Source: an uncultured Prevotella sp. (GTDB lineage: Bacteria; Bacteroidota; Bacteroidia; Bacteroidales; Bacteroidaceae). Taken from it: a stretch of DNA of 5,255 bases. Positions 1-5,255 of the stretch are shown here, piece by piece. The translations under genes and the position numbers were made by a program. The notes under the pieces were generated by a model. That model saw only the letters and a list, made by a program, of their open reading frames with translations. It made no database searches and was not told the origin of the DNA. Position 1 is the first letter of the stretch, and each line of letters begins with the position of its first letter. The stretch covers positions 1 to 5,255 of the forward strand of contig CAKQDQ010000160.1 in NCBI GenBank assembly GCA_934229335.1. Direction: 5' to 3'.

Positions 1-465
1 TGTCAGATCAGCGATAGAACCGAGGTTCTTCTCCAGCTTGGCGCGCTGACGTGAGATCTGAAGGAGCTCACGCTTAGAGAGGTTGCTGTATGTACCGTCA
101 GCAGTAAGCTTATCTATGTTCGCCATTTTTTTGATAGCCTTACGGATAGTCTGGAAGTTGGTGAGCATACCACCAGCCCAGCGCTCGTTGATGTAAGGCA
201 TGTTAACGCTCTGTGCCTTCTCGGCAACTACGTCCTTAGCCTGTTTTTTAGTAGCGACGAACAGAATCTTCTTACCCTGCTTTGCGATATTCTTCAGAGC
301 TTCTGAAGCCTCGTCAACCTTAGCAACAGTCTTGTGAAGGTCGATGATATGAATACCGTTGCGCTCCATGAAGATGTAAGGAGCCATAGCAGGATTCCAC
401 TTGCGACGGAGGTGGCCAAAGTGACAGCCAGCCTGAAGTAACTGATCAAAATTTGTTCTTGACAT
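1..465 (-). CDS. rpsB: 30S ribosomal protein S2 (3' end cut by window edge)
   Basis: Ribosomal protein S2 (uS2) binds the small subunit on the solvent side between head and body and is needed to recruit S1 where S1 is present. The window holds the first 155 codons, with no stop before the edge; S2 proteins are usually about 230-280 residues, so the C-terminal third lies outside. The translation begins MSRTNFDQLLQAGCHFGHLR. It contains the N-terminal S2 signature (residues 8-32, HFGH followed by RKWNPAMAPYIF), the segment NGIHIIDLHKT (36-46), KKILFVATKKQA (65-76) and the highly conserved RWAGGMLTNFQTIR (95-108). The ATG at 463-465 is chosen because the protein N-terminus matches the family start and the stretch just before it is a purine/A-rich leader. 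It is the third gene of an rplM-rpsI-rpsB operon; tsf is normally next in Bacteroidota but lies off the window. Identity is essentially certain. Confidence 0.98.
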   Translation of the reverse strand, partial: MSRTNFDQLLQAGCHFGHLRRKWNPAMAPYIFMERNGIHIIDLHKTVAKVDEASEALKNIAKQGKKILFVATKKQAKDVVAEKAQSVNMPYINERWAGGMLTNFQTIRKAIKKMANIDKLTADGTYSNLSKRELLQISRQRAKLEKNLGSIADLT

Positions 466-658
466 TGTCTTTCTTTCTTTTTTCGTTTGTTTACTTTCTT
501 TTTAATTCTTTTGTTAGAATCAGCCTGCGGGTAGCCTACACCTTTACGCTGTTATAAGCGTGGCTGTTGCGTTTTGTTCTGTCGCATAGCTCTTATATAT
601 AGTAAGGTGATAGAGTCTGGCAGGTTTAGATACTAAACAGTGTTTCCGTCTCCAAGTA
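466..658 (-). other. rpsI-rpsB spacer with small hairpins and A/G-rich leader
   Basis: This 193-nt gap is long for neighbouring genes of one ribosomal operon; rplM and rpsI are only 17 nt apart. Read on the minus strand it can form three short perfect hairpins: 624-638 (6-bp stem GTTTAG/CTAAAC, 3-nt loop), 546-561 (5-bp ACGCT/AGCGT, 6-nt loop) and 505-520 (5-bp ATTCT/AGAAT, 6-nt loop). The last 40 nt before the rpsB ATG are almost pure A and G, with no strong Shine-Dalgarno sequence. This is common in Bacteroidota, where an A-rich leader can support initiation. No TAnnTTTG box was found, so rpsB is probably read from the rplM promoter. A role in S2 autoregulation or mRNA processing is only a guess. 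Confidence 0.45.
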
Positions 659-1045
659 TTAACGCTTAGAGAACTGGAAGCGACGACGAGCCTTTGGACG
701 ACCTGGCTTCTTACGTTCAACCTTACGTGCGTCACGTGTGAGGAATCCGTGGTCTCTGAGGTTCTTCTTGTCTTCAGCGTCAACCTTAACGAGTGCGCGT
801 GCGATAGCGAGGCGGAGAGCCTGGCTCTGACCTGTAAAGCCACCACCGTCAAGATTAGCCTTGATGTCATACTTCTCAGCTGCTTCAAGGAGCTCAAGAG
901 GCTGCTTTACAACATACTGAAGAATTGCTGATGGGAAATACTTTGTAATATCTACCTTGTTGATAGTTATCTTTCCGGTGCCCTCTGAGAGATATACACG
1001 AGCTACTGCGCTCTTGCGACGACCGATTGCGTTTATTACTTCCAT
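659..1045 (-). CDS. rpsI: 30S ribosomal protein S9
   Basis: Ribosomal protein S9 (uS9) sits in the head of the small subunit, and its C-terminal tail reaches the P-site tRNA anticodon stem-loop. The 128-residue product is full length for the family. It starts MEVINAIGRRKSAVARVYL, with the usual GRRKSAVARV near the N-terminus (residues 8-17). The S9 signature GGGFTGQSQALRLAIARAL follows at 67-85, and then LTRDARKVERKKPGRPKARR and the canonical end QFSKR, whose terminal Lys-Arg is the P-site contact. The ATG at 1043-1045 lies 17 nt after the rplM stop, so the two genes are co-transcribed. Nothing unusual was seen. Confidence 0.99.
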   Translation of the reverse strand: MEVINAIGRRKSAVARVYLSEGTGKITINKVDITKYFPSAILQYVVKQPLELLEAAEKYDIKANLDGGGFTGQSQALRLAIARALVKVDAEDKKNLRDHGFLTRDARKVERKKPGRPKARRRFQFSKR

Positions 1046-1062
1046 GTTATGTATATCTATTA

Positions 1063-1524
1063 TTATTTGTACTGATTGATGTCGATAGCCTTAGGCTGCT
1101 GTGCCTGCTGCTGATGCTCTGTTCCCTCGTAGATGTAGAGGTTGTTCATGAGTGAACGACCGAGGATACCCTTTGGAAGCATACCCTTGATAGCGTGACG
1201 AAGCATTTTGTCAACACCATCCTTCTTCTGACGAAGCTGTGCAGGAGTATTGAAGCGCTGACCACCAGGATAACCAGTGTAACGAGTGTAAACCTTGTCG
1301 GTTTCCTTCTTACCTGTGAAGACTACCTTCGCAGCATTGATAATAATAACGTTGTCGCCACAATCAGCGTGTGGAGTGAAGTTTGGCTTGTACTTACCGC
1401 GAAGCAGCTTTGCCACTTTTGAAGCGAGACGGCCTACTACCTGCTCTGAGGCATCAATAACGACCCACTCCTTCTTTGCAGTCTCCTTGTTAGCGGAGAT
1501 TGTCTTGTAACTTAAAGTGTTCAT
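1063..1524 (-). CDS. rplM: 50S ribosomal protein L13
   Basis: Ribosomal protein L13 (uL13) is an early assembly protein of the large subunit. The 153-residue product has the family landmarks: WVVIDASEQVVGRLASKVAKLL (residues 20-41), FTPHADCGDNVIIINAAKVVFTGKK (49-73), YTRYTGYPGGQR (79-90) and HAIKGMLPKGILGRSLMNNLYIYEGTEH (110-137). A Gln-rich tail (QQQAQQPKAIDINQ) follows, slightly longer than the E. coli protein of about 142 residues. The ATG at 1522-1524 is the first in frame and fits the family N-terminus. It is the first gene of the rplM-rpsI-rpsB operon and is preceded by a structured leader and a consensus Bacteroidota promoter, which suggests control of the whole operon from this end. 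Confidence 0.99.
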   Translation of the reverse strand: MNTLSYKTISANKETAKKEWVVIDASEQVVGRLASKVAKLLRGKYKPNFTPHADCGDNVIIINAAKVVFTGKKETDKVYTRYTGYPGGQRFNTPAQLRQKKDGVDKMLRHAIKGMLPKGILGRSLMNNLYIYEGTEHQQQAQQPKAIDINQYK

Positions 1525-1657
1525 TCTTTAACTTAAAAATTTTATTACTACTAAAAAACATTTTTTCGGATGCAGATTCACTAACCACTGGCGTGGCCAA
1601 ACGCACAGCTATTAACACTAACATCCGTGGGGTTCTAAGTGTACCCCGATTAATCGG
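1525..1657 (-). ncRNA. structured 5' leader of rplM (candidate L13 leader)
   Basis: This is the untranslated leader between the predicted transcription start (about 1655-1657) and the rplM ATG, roughly 130 nt. On the minus strand it can form an upstream hairpin with stem GGGGT/ACCCC (1643-1647 with 1629-1633, 9-nt loop). A long-range helix CGGATG/CATCCG (1622-1627 with 1567-1572) can enclose a further hairpin (1593-1599 with 1582-1588, seven pairs including two G-U, loop GCCA). The loop of the first hairpin (ACACT, 1638-1642) can pair with AGTGT (1615-1619), which would make a pseudoknot. GTTAGTG occurs twice (1616-1622 and 1579-1585). After the closing helix comes A6-TG-T6 (1553-1566). Ribosomal protein genes often carry leaders bound by their own product, and I recall an L13 leader class described from Bacteroidia, but I cannot confirm a match here. 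Confidence 0.6.
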
Positions 1658-1661
1658 TCTG

Positions 1662-1692
1662 CAAAATTACACATAATTATCTATGTACACAA
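1662..1692 (-). promoter_or_regulatory. promoter of the rplM-rpsI-rpsB operon
   Basis: On the minus strand TTG (1690-1692) is followed by exactly 20 nt and then TAATTTTG (1662-1669). This matches the Bacteroidota primary sigma factor consensus TTG-N19-21-TAnnTTTG. Transcription would begin about 1655-1657 and run through the rplM leader. Confidence 0.85.
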
Positions 1693-1697
1693 GTGTA
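1686..1697. repeat. short inverted repeat over the -33 box of the rplM promoter
   Basis: TACAC-AA-GTGTA is a 5-bp perfect inverted repeat with a 2-nt spacer. It covers the -33 TTG of the rplM promoter. It could be an operator, but it is short and lies in AT-rich DNA, so chance is a real alternative. Confidence 0.25.
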
Positions 1698-1778
1698 TAT
1701 AGAAAACTAATTACGTTTTTATGTATTTTTAACTAAACAGATTAGCGAATTAACTTTATATTAAAGATATTGCGGATA

Positions 1779-2111
1779 TTACATCAATGTGCATTTCTCT
1801 TTGCTGTTAGTTGTTACTTTCTCGCCTTTTTTCAAGATGCGTGCCTTGTAGCCGAACTTGCTGAAGCTTTGTTGCAGTTTTGTCGCTGTAGTCTTGTCAG
1901 CGTCAAACTGTACTGTGACAGTTTGTGCTGGCACATTAGTCTCAATGGTCTTTATTCCTTTTTCGAAGCGCAGATTGCCCTTTATCTTCTTTTCACATGC
2001 CTCGCAGTGCATTTGTGGTGTGGTGGTGAAGATTACGGTTTGAATGTTTTTCTTTGCGAAAGTGGCAGTTGCTAATACTGCCATGATGAATGTCAAAAGA
2101 TATTTTTTCAT
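1779..2111 (-). CDS. periplasmic heavy-metal-associated (HMA) domain protein
   Basis: This is a 110-residue secreted protein with one HMA (CopZ/Atx1-like) metal-binding domain. Residues 1-19 (MKKYLLTFIMAVLATATFA) form a typical Sec signal peptide with a probable cleavage after TFA, so the mature protein is likely periplasmic. The HMA domain spans about residues 24-93 with a beta-alpha-beta-beta-alpha-beta pattern. The metal loop is MHCEACEKK, with Cys36 and Cys39 as ligands, and an HMA-like FGYKA stands near the end. The tail adds a further Cys107. HMA domains bind soft metals such as Cu(I), Zn, Cd or Hg. It follows the receptor gene by 27 nt and is probably the last gene of that operon. Its likely job is to bind metal in the periplasm and hand it on; the metal itself cannot be read from the sequence. 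The gap before its ATG is A-rich without a clear Shine-Dalgarno sequence. Confidence 0.9.
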   Translation of the reverse strand: MKKYLLTFIMAVLATATFAKKNIQTVIFTTTPQMHCEACEKKIKGNLRFEKGIKTIETNVPAQTVTVQFDADKTTATKLQQSFSKFGYKARILKKGEKVTTNSKEKCTLM

Positions 2112-2138
2112 TTTTATGTTGTGTTTATGATTGTTATT

Positions 2139-4202
2139 TTAAAGTGAGTTTGTTCTTCCAATGTTTATTCTAACGCCTGCGTATATCATACGTCCGTGTA
2201 CGGGTCCCCAGACGAGAGTTGGCTCAAAATCCTTTCCCCATGGATTGTTGCTGCCGTAGATAGACGTTTTCTGTGTGAATCCAGTAAGATTTTCGCCGCC
2301 TATATATACAGACCAATGGCGGAACCAGCGTGTCACTTGTGCGCTGAGCTGTTCGTAAGCTTTGAATCTCTCGTCCCATGACAGTGTGTTGTTTGTTAGC
2401 GTGTAGGGTTTAGGGTTGCGTCCGCCACCGTTCAGTTGCAGTGTTGCGTCAAACTGCCATAGTCCGAGTGGTGTCTTGTAAGATGCTGTCAGTAGTGCCT
2501 TATATCGGCTTGTCAATGGCTTCTCCATTGTTATTCCGCCGTATGTAGTCTTTACATCGTTCAGGCGATACGCTGCTGTTATCTCCAGCCCTTTAAGTAG
2601 TGGATATGTGGCGTCAATCTGAAAGGTGTGCGAATATGATTTACCGTTAAGGTTGGCTATATTTATCACGTTTTCGTCGGTGTCGTAGTCAACAACCGCT
2701 TGGTTAGAGAACCGTGTATAATAATATTCTGCGTTCACCTTCAGCGTTTTGTTGGCTATAGGTATGTAGAGTGCTGTGCTGATGCCATAGTTCCATGCTG
2801 CCTCTTGCTTCAGGTCATCTGCAATGTGCAGTGTCCTTCCGCTTGCTAAAAGGTAGTTGTTTTCTGCCCATGCAAACACGGTGCGGTAGCCCTTTCCTGC
2901 CGACAGTCTCACGCTGACGATGTCGGCAGGTGAGTATTTAACATGGAAGCGTGGTGTAACAAATCCACCGTATATAGAACTGTGGTCGTAGCGCAGTCCT
3001 GCCATCGCTGTCAGTCGAGTGCCGAGTGTATAAGTGTATTGCACGTATGCACCAGGAGTATTTTCTTTCTCTTTAAGGTTAAGTAAACCATTAGCCTCAG
3101 TGTTGTTGCTGATGGTAGAATATCCTGGCTGGATAAGTTGGCTGATGTAGTCGTGATTGTAACTCAGTCCTGCTGATATGTTATGCTCTGTCGACAAGTT
3201 CGTCTCATACATCAGAGAGGCATACAGGTTCTTCTCGTTAGCATAGTAAGTTTTCCATCCGTAGAGTGCATCGAGTTTGTGCATAGAGGCAGATGTCATC
3301 AGTGCAATATTAGTTCCGTGCTCCTTATTTAATATAAAGGCGTGTTTCATGTATCCACTGTATCGGTTGGTGTGTAACGAGATGCGGTATGGTGAGTGGT
3401 TCATCATGTTGTTTTCAGTACTGTGGTCCATCTCTCCGCCATTTCTGTTCTCCTTCAGCATCGTCAGTCCTGCGTGCATAATGTACTTGTCAGATACATA
3501 TTTCCAACGGTTTTGCAGGTTATATTGCTCCACCTTTGGCTTGTCATAGAATCCGTCTCCGTTCTCGTCATGGTTTTTAGTGCTGTTCTCATGATGCAGG
3601 AGCACTTCTGTGCTCAGTTGTTCGTTAATATGGATGTTAGCGTCAGCGTTAGCCTCCAGTCTGTTCTTTGAGTCGCCATAGAGGTTTATCGTCATTCCCT
3701 GTTCGTCGTCAGGTTTCAGATAGTCCACGTTAATCTGTCCTGTGATAGACTCGTAGCCATTCTTAACCGATGCGCTACCCTTCGACACCTGTATGCCTTT
3801 CATCCATGGACCTGGCACATATCCGAGTGCGTAAGGTGTGGCAGCACCTCTAAAGTCAGGCATATTCTCTGTCAGCATCTGTACGTATGTGCCTGACAGT
3901 CCGAGTAGTTTTATCTGTCTTGCACCAGTAGTGGCATCATTATACGCCACGTCTACCGATGGGTTAGTGGTAAAACTCTCGCCAAGGTTACAGCAAGCCG
4001 CCTTAAACAGCTCTTCCTTATTCATGTTTATGCCATTAATAGCACCTCCCATACGGGTAATTCCCATGCGTCGTGCTGTTATGTTAACCTCTTTAAGGTC
4101 AGTCTCTTTGTATATAGAGTCGTTGTCTTCGCTATGTTCCTGCGCTTGTGTCGTTATGCTACCTATTGTTAGCGAAGCCGCTATGAGATATTTACTGTTC
4201 AT
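2139..4202 (-). CDS. TonB-dependent outer-membrane receptor, probable metal (copper?) transport
   Basis: This is a 687-residue TonB-dependent receptor that would carry a substrate across the outer membrane using TonB/ExbBD energy. Residues 1-20 are a signal peptide (cleavage near TQA/QEH). There is no N-terminal carboxypeptidase-like domain; the plug begins almost at once at LKEVNITARR (36-45) and extends to about 160. It includes AACCNLGESF (68-77), LLGLSGTYVQMLTENMPDFRG (99-119), GYVPGPWMKGIQVSKG (127-142) and NGYESITGQINV (148-159), which I recognise as typical of a Bacteroidota receptor group often found beside HMA proteins. The rest is the beta-barrel, with a late strand WSVYIGGENLTGFTQ (630-644) and the closing strand MIYAGVRINIG (672-682). 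A DENGDGF stretch (212-218) and the Met/His-rich MDHSTENNMMNHS (258-270) lie in putative extracellular loops. The latter resembles copper-ligand motifs. The ATG at 4200-4202 has AAAGGA five nt upstream. Neighbours encode a Cys/His-rich exported protein and an HMA protein. Substrate assignment is inference. Confidence 0.93.
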   Translation of the reverse strand: MNSKYLIAASLTIGSITTQAQEHSEDNDSIYKETDLKEVNITARRMGITRMGGAINGINMNKEELFKAACCNLGESFTTNPSVDVAYNDATTGARQIKLLGLSGTYVQMLTENMPDFRGAATPYALGYVPGPWMKGIQVSKGSASVKNGYESITGQINVDYLKPDDEQGMTINLYGDSKNRLEANADANIHINEQLSTEVLLHHENSTKNHDENGDGFYDKPKVEQYNLQNRWKYVSDKYIMHAGLTMLKENRNGGEMDHSTENNMMNHSPYRISLHTNRYSGYMKHAFILNKEHGTNIALMTSASMHKLDALYGWKTYYANEKNLYASLMYETNLSTEHNISAGLSYNHDYISQLIQPGYSTISNNTEANGLLNLKEKENTPGAYVQYTYTLGTRLTAMAGLRYDHSSIYGGFVTPRFHVKYSPADIVSVRLSAGKGYRTVFAWAENNYLLASGRTLHIADDLKQEAAWNYGISTALYIPIANKTLKVNAEYYYTRFSNQAVVDYDTDENVINIANLNGKSYSHTFQIDATYPLLKGLEITAAYRLNDVKTTYGGITMEKPLTSRYKALLTASYKTPLGLWQFDATLQLNGGGRNPKPYTLTNNTLSWDERFKAYEQLSAQVTRWFRHWSVYIGGENLTGFTQKTSIYGSNNPWGKDFEPTLVWGPVHGRMIYAGVRINIGRTNSL

Positions 4203-4337
4203 TATTGTCCTTTTGATAAATGTTGTGTAGTGTTAGAATTGAGAAGTCATTATAGCCTTTTTGTAAAATATGGCAACGCATCATTGCCCGTAGCGCAATA
4301 GCGTTACGGTAACATCTCAAAATCAAATCAAAAGGAC
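4203..4337 (-). promoter_or_regulatory. candidate structured RNA controlling receptor translation
   Basis: The RNA between the small Cys/His-rich gene and the receptor gene can fold into a nested structure. Outermost, GTCCTTTTGAT (4327-4337, the last codons of the upstream gene) is an exact 11-nt complement of ATCAAAAGGAC (4207-4217), which contains the receptor's Shine-Dalgarno sequence. Inside it TTGAGA (4315-4320) can pair with TCTCAA (4239-4244). Inside that are two adjacent hairpins: 4288-4309 (eight pairs with one A-C mismatch, loop TATT) and 4272-4288 (GGCAA/TTGCC, 7-nt loop); they share one base. If the outer helix forms, the receptor ribosome site is hidden; ribosomes finishing the upstream gene would open it. 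All pairings were read by eye, without energy calculation. I do not recognise a known riboswitch in it. Confidence 0.45.
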
Positions 4338-4736
4338 GCTTATAAATGCCAAGTACTTCCTTGGCGGTGAGTTAGGAAAATATTTCCAGAGTTTACATTT
4401 ATTGTTAAGCAAATGCCACGCTACAGGTGCTGCCTGTGCTATCCACGGCATTTGCGGTATTGTAATAAGTGTTGGTGCAAAGTCCGTCTCTACGTGTTGT
4501 ATCACGTTATATGGCGACAGCTTTACCTGTTGATACTTCATACAGTTGGCGTCAACCGTATTGCTGTTATGATGGTCATCGGTGGTGCAGCATGAAGTAG
4601 TAGAGTCGTGTTTCTTATCAGTAACAATCTGTACTCTATCAGTCTTGAGACAGTGCACGACAGTAGTGCCCACGCTCATTACCATAATAATGAGAGAGAG
4701 CTGTAGTGCAAAGAGTATGTTTCCAAATCGTTTCAT
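4323..4736 (-). CDS. small exported Cys/His-rich protein, HYC_CC_PP-like
   Basis: This predicted 137-residue protein starts MKRFGNILFALQLSLIIMVM, a hydrophobic signal peptide or membrane anchor. It then has VHC (27-29), SCC (48-50), DDHH (53-56), CM (65-66) and, near the end, SPPRKYL (123-129), finishing in VLLI. The order HxC, CC, Cys, PP and a terminal LI resembles the Bacteroidota HYC_CC_PP family of small exported proteins of unknown function. The match is by eye, so moderately sure. The clustered Cys and His residues suggest metal binding. The start at 4734-4736 is preferred over an upstream in-frame TTG (4791-4793), because that TTG is itself the -33 box of the promoter and the -7 box lies between the two; the transcript would begin after the TTG. 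It is the first gene of the operon with the TonB receptor and HMA protein, so a role as metal sensor, chaperone or receptor accessory is plausible but unproven. Confidence 0.75.
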   Translation of the reverse strand: MKRFGNILFALQLSLIIMVMSVGTTVVHCLKTDRVQIVTDKKHDSTTSCCTTDDHHNSNTVDANCMKYQQVKLSPYNVIQHVETDFAPTLITIPQMPWIAQAAPVAWHLLNNKCKLWKYFPNSPPRKYLAFISVLLI

Positions 4737-4762
4737 CCTGATACAACATTGTTTTCTGTGTG

Positions 4763-4793
4763 CAAAGTTACTGATAATCCTTAAGATATGCAA
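4763..4793 (-). promoter_or_regulatory. promoter of the metal-receptor operon
   Basis: On the minus strand TTG (4791-4793), a 20-nt spacer and TAACTTTG (4763-4770) give a full match to the Bacteroidota consensus TTG-N19-21-TAnnTTTG. The expected start near 4756-4758 leaves a leader of about 20 nt before the ATG at 4736. It rules out translation from the upstream TTG. Confidence 0.82.
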
Positions 4794-4835
4794 GAAATTA
4801 ACATGACGATAATAAAAAATACCAAACGTTAGTTA

Positions 4836-4850
4836 TGTGGTTATTCCACA
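4836..4850. repeat. short inverted repeat in the divergent intergenic region
   Basis: TGTGG-TTATT-CCACA is a perfect 5-bp inverted repeat with a 5-nt centre. It lies about 45 bp upstream of the receptor-operon -33 box, on the far side from the genes. It could be a regulator site for one of the two divergent promoters, but no known operator consensus was recognised. The rest of the 262-bp gap holds only the two promoters. Confidence 0.2.
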
Positions 4851-4967
4851 AATTAATACCCTTAATAGAACCACTACTACCTGTAGGGGCTACTCGAAAA
4901 AACATACCTTGTGTTACTTTAGTGATTTTTTTGAAGATAAATAACTACTAAACTCAACTATTTTGTG

Positions 4968-4975
4968 TAAATTTG
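4968..4975 (+). promoter_or_regulatory. -7 box of the AAA-ATPase-like gene
   Basis: TAAATTTG fits the Bacteroidota -7 consensus TAnnTTTG. No TTG stands 19-21 nt upstream, so only half the promoter is convincing. Transcription would start near 4981-4983, and the purine-rich GAAAGAAAGGG (4981-4991) before the ATG may serve as ribosome site. Confidence 0.55.
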
Positions 4976-4998
4976 CAGAAGAAAGAAAGGGATGCTAT

Positions 4999-5255
4999 AT
5001 GATAACAACCAAAAATATAAAGCGAAGACTACCAGTAGGAATCCAGTCGTTTGTTGAAATAAGGCGAACAGGATGTGTATATATAGATAAAACAGATATA
5101 GTTTGGGAACTTGTCAATGGAGTAAAGTTTAACTATTTAAGCCGTCCTCGCAGGTTCGGTAAGTCAGTGCTTGTTGACACGTTGCAGTCGTATTTTGAGG
5201 GACAACGTGACCTGTTCGAAGGATTGAAGATAATGGACCTTGAGCAGGAATGGGC
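4999..5255 (+). CDS. AAA-ATPase-like protein (PF09820 type), 3' end cut by window edge
   Basis: Only the first 85 codons are present. The translation begins MITTKNIKRRLPVGIQSFVE and carries the landmarks of the AAA-ATPase-like family: LPVGIQSFVEIRR (11-23), a YIDKTDIVWELV segment (28-39), then NYLSRPRRFGKSVLVDTLQS (45-64) and YFEGQRDLFEGLKI (65-78). In this family RPRRFGKS takes the place of the Walker A loop. Full-length members are usually about 500-600 residues and often end in a PD-(D/E)XK nuclease-like domain (DUF1703); that part is outside the window. The function is not established; they occur in many copies in Bacteroidota genomes. The ATG at 4999 is chosen because the family N-terminus follows directly; an ATG at 4992 is in another frame and soon meets a stop. 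It is transcribed divergently from the metal operon, and there is no sign that the two are functionally linked. Confidence 0.88.
   Translation, partial: MITTKNIKRRLPVGIQSFVEIRRTGCVYIDKTDIVWELVNGVKFNYLSRPRRFGKSVLVDTLQSYFEGQRDLFEGLKIMDLEQEW

Noticed and set aside
544..897. Minus-strand open frame of 117 codons overlapping rpsI and its downstream spacer.
   Set aside because: It lies out of frame with rpsI, its product is a low-complexity Ser/Thr/Leu/Arg protein without recognisable features, and rpsI is certain.
1553..1566. A6-TG-T6 tract before rplM as a terminator or attenuator end.
   Set aside because: The T-run is separated from the GC-containing stem by six A residues, and the A/T arms alone could form only a 2-nt loop. 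It is an odd spot, but not a standard terminator.
1700..1778. Terminator after the HMA gene.
   Set aside because: Only 4-bp AT-rich stems are visible (for example CTAA/TTAG) with no T-run on the minus strand. The operon may read on or end by another mechanism.
1770..2075. Plus-strand open frame of 101 codons opposite the HMA gene, Cys- and Leu-rich.
   Set aside because: It is the antisense shadow of a clear HMA protein, with no promoter or ribosome site of its own.
3838..4230. Plus-strand open frame of 130 codons opposite the start of the receptor gene.
   Set aside because: It is antisense to the well-conserved plug domain; its hydrophobic composition is a codon-shadow effect.
4272..4309. 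Tandem hairpins after the Cys/His-rich gene as an intrinsic terminator.
   Set aside because: The stems are short and only a broken ATATTTTAC follows, not a true U-run. The receptor gene has no good promoter of its own, so read-through is needed.
4737..4793. Longer form of the Cys/His-rich protein starting at an in-frame TTG (19 extra residues, including a Cys pair).
   Set aside because: The TTG is the -33 promoter element and the -7 box lies inside the extension, so the mRNA would start after it. The signal peptide also begins naturally at the ATG at 4736.

Overview
The window is ordinary chromosomal DNA of a member of the Bacteroidota, most likely a Prevotella-like Bacteroidales. Four things point there: three upstream regions carry the Bacteroidota -7 promoter box TAnnTTTG, two of them with a TTG exactly 20 nt further upstream; the gene order is rplM-rpsI-rpsB; the TonB-dependent receptor is of a Bacteroidota type; and a PF09820-type AAA-ATPase starts at the right edge. 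The genus is an inference from overall resemblance.

Left part (1-1700, minus strand): a ribosomal protein operon read right to left. A consensus promoter (1662-1692) drives a leader of about 130 nt that can fold into several hairpins. It is followed by rplM (L13), rpsI (S9) after 17 nt, and rpsB (S2) after a longer 193-nt spacer. rpsB runs off the left edge, so its C-terminal third is missing.

Middle part (1779-4793, minus strand): a three-gene unit with one good promoter at 4763-4793. It encodes a small exported Cys/His-rich protein resembling the HYC_CC_PP family, a 687-residue TonB-dependent outer-membrane receptor, and a periplasmic heavy-metal-associated (HMA) domain protein with an MxCxxC site. 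Together they look like an envelope system for taking up or handling a transition metal, with copper the first candidate. The 120-nt gap between the small protein and the receptor can fold into a nested RNA structure. Its outer 11-bp helix pairs the last codons of the upstream gene with the ribosome binding site of the receptor gene. This is the most interesting unexplained signal in the window.

Right part (4737-5255): a 262-bp divergent intergenic region, then the first 85 codons of a plus-strand AAA-ATPase-like gene with its own -7 box, cut by the window edge. No tRNA, rRNA, CRISPR array or insertion sequence was seen, and no convincing intrinsic terminator was found after the metal operon.
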